A stretch of 64,000 bases of DNA. Source: Nitrospina sp052156635 (GTDB taxonomy: Bacteria > Nitrospinota > Nitrospinia > Nitrospinales > Nitrospinaceae). The position numbers were made by a program, and so were the translations under genes. A model generated the notes under the pieces. It was not told the DNA's origin. It saw only the letters and a program-made list of their open reading frames with translations, and did no database searches. The stretch lies in contig NZ_JBQKUO010000001.1 in NCBI RefSeq assembly GCF_052156635.1, forward strand, positions 248,001 through 312,000. Reading direction: 5' to 3'. Positions 61,114 through 64,000 of this stretch are shown in pieces. Position 1 is the stretch's first letter. Each line of letters opens with the position of its first letter.

Positions 61114-62571
61114 TCAGGATTCTTCCGCGGGGGTCAAGGCGGCGGCCTGGGCGACGTCCTGAAACAATTTGAGAGCCTTTTCGCGCTGGACGGCATGTTC
61201 CACAATCGGGTCCGGGTAGTCCTTACCCAGGCGGCATCCGGCTCTTTCCTTTTCGGAATCAGGTGCGTCGTGTGGCCAGTGGATGTGGGTGTTGGAGAAC
61301 GCGGCCAGTTCCGGCACGTTTTCACGGATGAAGCGTCCTTCCGGGTCGAAGTTCTTGGATTGGGTGACCGGATTGAAGATGCGAAACCACGGCTGGGCGT
61401 CGCAACCGGTGGAGGCGCACCACTGCCAGCCGCCGTTGTTGGAAGCGAGTTCGAAATCGAGCAGATTTCTTGCAAACCAGGCTTCGCCCTTACGCCAGTC
61501 AACGAGCAGGTCCTTGACCAGAAACGACGCCACCACCATGCGCAGGCGATTGTGCATCCACCCGGTCCGGGCGAAGTGCCGCATCGCCGCATCGATCAAA
61601 GGATAACCCGTCTCTCCCGCGCACCATTTTTTGAAATGGGATTCTTTTCCCGGCCAACGGATGCTGTCGTATTCGGAGCGGAATGCGCCGCGAACCACAT
61701 AGGAATAGCGGTCGAGTATGGTCTGGTAAAAATCACGCCAGATCAATTCCGACAACCAGGTTCGCGCGCCCTCATTTTTTCTGCCAATGGCATTGCGCAC
61801 GAGCTCCCGAATGGATATGGTGCCGAAACGCAGGTGCACGGAAAGGCCTGATGTTCCGTGCTTCGCGGCGGGGAAGTCGCGGTCTTTGTGATATCGGTGG
61901 ATGTGTTTCTGAAATTTCCTCCAGGCGGCGCGGGCTCCCTCCTCCCCCGGTTGAATCCACAGGTCCTTCTCCTTGAAACCAAGGGATTCGAGGCCCCAGG
62001 GTTCGGTCCATTCCTTGAAAACTTTTGTCGGTGCCAACCGTTTCAGGTTTGCCTTTTCCTCCGCCACCTGTTCCGGGCGCAGTGTCCCCAGCCAGGCATT
62101 CTTATACGGGGTGAATACCTTGAACGGCTCCCCCTGCCGCGTTGCGATGTCCGGATATTCGAACACAACCTGATCCATGTAAGAATGAAACGCCACATCC
62201 CAGATCTTGAGTTTCTGTTCGACTATGCGGTCGCGTTTTCTGGCGTAAGGATCATAGTCGCGGTTGGTGAACACCGCATCGACTTTCAATTCCTGGGCAA
62301 GACGGGGAATGTCCAGCACCGGATCGCCGTGGCACACCAGCAGGTCGGACCCTTTTTTAACCAGCCGCGCCTGCATTTCTTTCAAGGAATGATGAATGAA
62401 GGTGACCCGCCGGTCATCCTTGTCTTCCAGTTTGCGCAGGATGTTGGTATCGAACACAAACACGACGATCACTTCGCGGGACTGACGGGTGGCAGCTGTA
62501 AGCGCGGTGTGATCCCGAATACGAAGGTCGCGCCGGACCCAGCATAAGGCTCTTTGGTAAACGGCCATCAT
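61114..62571 (-). CDS. phrB: Deoxyribodipyrimidine photolyase (class I CPD-type)
   Basis: A 485-residue flavoprotein that repairs UV-induced cyclobutane dimers with light. The N-terminal alpha/beta domain begins CWVRRDLRIRDHTAL. The FAD domain contains GTSGLSVHLRFGTIS, WLSELIWRDFYQTIL, the GYPLIDAAMRHFARTGWMHNRLRM motif, and NNGGWQWCASTGCDAQPWFRIFNP, complete to KDYPDPIVEH. Length is typical (about 470-490). The start is ATG 62571 or 62568; both lie just before AVYQRALCW, with only a weak ribosome site. It lies directly upstream of the CarH-type light-regulated unit on the same strand and 89 nt after the CRTAC1-like gene. Light-dependent control is likely. Confidence 0.93.
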   Translation of the reverse strand: MMAVYQRALCWVRRDLRIRDHTALTAATRQSREVIVVFVFDTNILRKLEDKDDRRVTFIHHSLKEMQARLVKKGSDLLVCHGDPVLDIPRLAQELKVDAVFTNRDYDPYARKRDRIVEQKLKIWDVAFHSYMDQVVFEYPDIATRQGEPFKVFTPYKNAWLGTLRPEQVAEEKANLKRLAPTKVFKEWTEPWGLESLGFKEKDLWIQPGEEGARAAWRKFQKHIHRYHKDRDFPAAKHGTSGLSVHLRFGTISIRELVRNAIGRKNEGARTWLSELIWRDFYQTILDRYSYVVRGAFRSEYDSIRWPGKESHFKKWCAGETGYPLIDAAMRHFARTGWMHNRLRMVVASFLVKDLLVDWRKGEAWFARNLLDFELASNNGGWQWCASTGCDAQPWFRIFNPVTQSKNFDPEGRFIRENVPELAAFSNTHIHWPHDAPDSEKERAGCRLGKDYPDPIVEHAVQREKALKLFQDVAQAAALTPAEES

Positions 62572-62660
62572 TGGATTTCCGAATTTTTCACAATCTTCCC
62601 ATTGTATCCCGTGAAGACCGGGTTTGTGGGGATAATTTGAAGGGAAGCGCCCGGTCAGGC

Positions 62661-64000
62661 TCAATTTCTGGAAATGAGGTAGTCCCGCCCGGCCGCAAGG
62701 GGTCTGGATATCGTGGACGTGGTGCCGTCGTTCCAGCGGATTTCCACCCGGCTGACCGAATCGTGCGCGCCCAGTCCGAAATGTGCGAACGCCGCGTCAA
62801 ACGAGTGAAACCCGCCCCCGGCACGGATTTCCCGCATCTGGTGGCGGCCGCCTTCCGGCCCGTAATGGAGGGTGATGCGGCAACCGATGCAGTTGCGGTT
62901 GCCCTGACCATCCTCGAGGTGGAAGCTGATGCTGTTCTTTTCGTCCTCGCCGTTGATGTGAATTTTGAAAGGTCCGTACAGTGTATTGACCACCAGATCC
63001 AGGTCGCCGTCGCGGTCGAAATCGAGGTAGGTGTAGGTGGAGCTGTGGTCGAAGTCCTGCAGTCCGAACTCCTCCTCCGCCGGGAGAAAGGTTTTGCCCT
63101 GCTGGTTGTGGAAGAAATTATTGGACGTGTATTCCTGCGTGATCAACACGCCGTTCACCACGTAAAGATCCTGCCACTCGTCGTTGTCTAGGTCCACCCA
63201 GCGCGCGTTCCAGCTCCATTCCGCCGTGGTCACGCCCATCGCCTCAGAAACATCTTCCAGGGTCTGGTCCTCTTTCCCTTTCAGCATGACGTTGGACATA
63301 CTGCGGAAACGAATCTCTTCGTCGCGGTTGTACTGTTTCCAGTCTGCCTCAAAATACAAATCGCACATCTTGTACCCCAGCACGTAGCCGGGATCGATCT
63401 TGTCGCAGAGCGCGGGATCGTCGTTGCGAGTGGCAAGGAGGGCCATGCGCGTCACCATGCAGTCGCCGATGTCGCGCCGGTTGCCAAGCAAACTGCACCG
63501 TTGGTGGATGTCCTGCTTTTCCGGATTGAGCAGGGTGACGAGTTGCATCAGGGTGTCGCACTCCCGGCGGCCCAGCACCTGCGTGCCTCCATCGCAGAAG
63601 GTCCTGCCGCGTTCCTGCATGAACGTTCCGAAAATGTTCGACACCACATCGATGCCCCGGCTCATGCCGATGTTCGCAAGGTACAGGTCCGGCAACAGGT
63701 CGTTGTCGATGTCCCCGGTATCCATGCTCATCGTGTTTTCGGTGGTGATGGGGATGACGCCGTCCTGCCGTCTGATCTTGCGAAACGCCCCGCCGCCTTC
63801 CCCGAAGTAATACGTATCCGCCACACGGTAGTCGTTGCCCACCGTTAGGTCCTGCACCGCATCTCCGTTCAGATCGGTGAACAGCACGGTGTGGGTCTGA
63901 CCCGGGATGCCGGGAAGAGGTTTCACTTCAAACTTCAGATTGTCGTTCAGCACCAGTTGATTGCCCGCGTTGTTCACGGGCGTGCGGGTGAGGATGCCCA
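62661..64000 (-). CDS. CRTAC1-family FG-GAP/ASPIC-UnbV protein, 5' end beyond window
   Basis: The minus-strand frame is open from the window's right edge (64000) to the stop at 62661, about 445 codons, so the N-terminus is missing. FG-GAP/VCBS-type calcium loops recur: FTDLNGDAVQDLTVGNDY, DTGDIDNDLLPDLYLANIG, WVDLDNDEWQDLYVVNG and YLDFDRDGDLDLVVN. A C-terminal ASPIC/UnbV domain follows (ITLHYGPEGGRHQMREIRAGGGFHS, then VSRVEIRWNDGTTSTISRP). A Cys-rich insert (about six Cys between the second and third loops) is unusual. The family is extracellular or periplasmic, with a beta-propeller fold and poorly known function. Confidence 0.85.
   Translation of the reverse strand, partial: GILTRTPVNNAGNQLVLNDNLKFEVKPLPGIPGQTHTVLFTDLNGDAVQDLTVGNDYRVADTYYFGEGGGAFRKIRRQDGVIPITTENTMSMDTGDIDNDLLPDLYLANIGMSRGIDVVSNIFGTFMQERGRTFCDGGTQVLGRRECDTLMQLVTLLNPEKQDIHQRCSLLGNRRDIGDCMVTRMALLATRNDDPALCDKIDPGYVLGYKMCDLYFEADWKQYNRDEEIRFRSMSNVMLKGKEDQTLEDVSEAMGVTTAEWSWNARWVDLDNDEWQDLYVVNGVLITQEYTSNNFFHNQQGKTFLPAEEEFGLQDFDHSSTYTYLDFDRDGDLDLVVNTLYGPFKIHINGEDEKNSISFHLEDGQGNRNCIGCRITLHYGPEGGRHQMREIRAGGGFHSFDAAFAHFGLGAHDSVSRVEIRWNDGTTSTISRPLAAGRDYLISRN

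Overview
The window looks like part of a Gram-negative chromosome. It has outer-membrane lipid maintenance (MlaC), periplasmic SodC, RND/HlyD adaptors, many Cache/GAF two-component sensors and a tRNA-Lys with an encoded CCA end. Most of it is GC-rich (about 55-65 percent by eye), except a clearly AT-rich signalling block at about 6.0-12.75 kb. Gene content (giant LEPR-XLL protein, CRTAC1-type protein, CarH-type regulator with photolyase, tyrosine catabolism, DUF3467) suggests a free-living, probably marine bacterium. A Nitrospina-like (Nitrospinota) or deltaproteobacteria-like host is my guess, not proven here.

Layout. 1-3.5 kb: 5' part of mlaC, a SirB1-like protein, a 1-Cys peroxiredoxin, a small membrane protein and tRNA-Lys(CTT) with a strong terminator. 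3.7-6.0 kb: a secreted trypsin-like protease overlapping an FHA-domain membrane protein. 6.0-12.3 kb: AT-rich minus-strand block with sodC, three sensor kinases (two with a Cys/His-rich GAF domain), a CheY-like receiver and a NarL-type regulator. 12.75-37.86 kb: a minus-strand cluster with a 6022-residue LEPR-XLL/RTX/Calx-beta-like protein followed by a GAF-HlyD fusion, a PqqD-M50-HlyD fusion, a SecA-like protein whose ATP-binding residues are lost, and a free HlyD adaptor. This looks like a cargo with its own dedicated, unconventional export machine; no ABC transporter or TolC is present. 38.4-45 kb: a small secreted protein, a DUF3467 protein and two paralogous double-Cache hybrid kinases.

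45.6-53.5 kb: a haem-oxygenase-like diiron protein, then a compact minus-strand operon hpd - FAH family - hmgA - flavin reductase - thiolase - acetoacetyl-CoA synthetase, able to take 4-hydroxyphenylpyruvate to fumarate and acetyl-CoA, with no maleylacetoacetate isomerase in view. 53.8-58.5 kb: a GT39 glycosyltransferase and several small secreted or membrane proteins. 58.7-62.6 kb: a light-response locus with a photolyase, two secreted proteins and a MerR/B12 regulator carrying the CarH Wx9EH photosensor motif. The promoter of the secreted-protein/regulator unit overlaps an inverted repeat of TTGTCTAA. The window ends inside a CRTAC1/ASPIC-UnbV protein.

The two most interesting systems are the LEPR-XLL cargo/export cluster (12.75-37.86 kb) and the B12-light regulator locus (58.7-62.6 kb).
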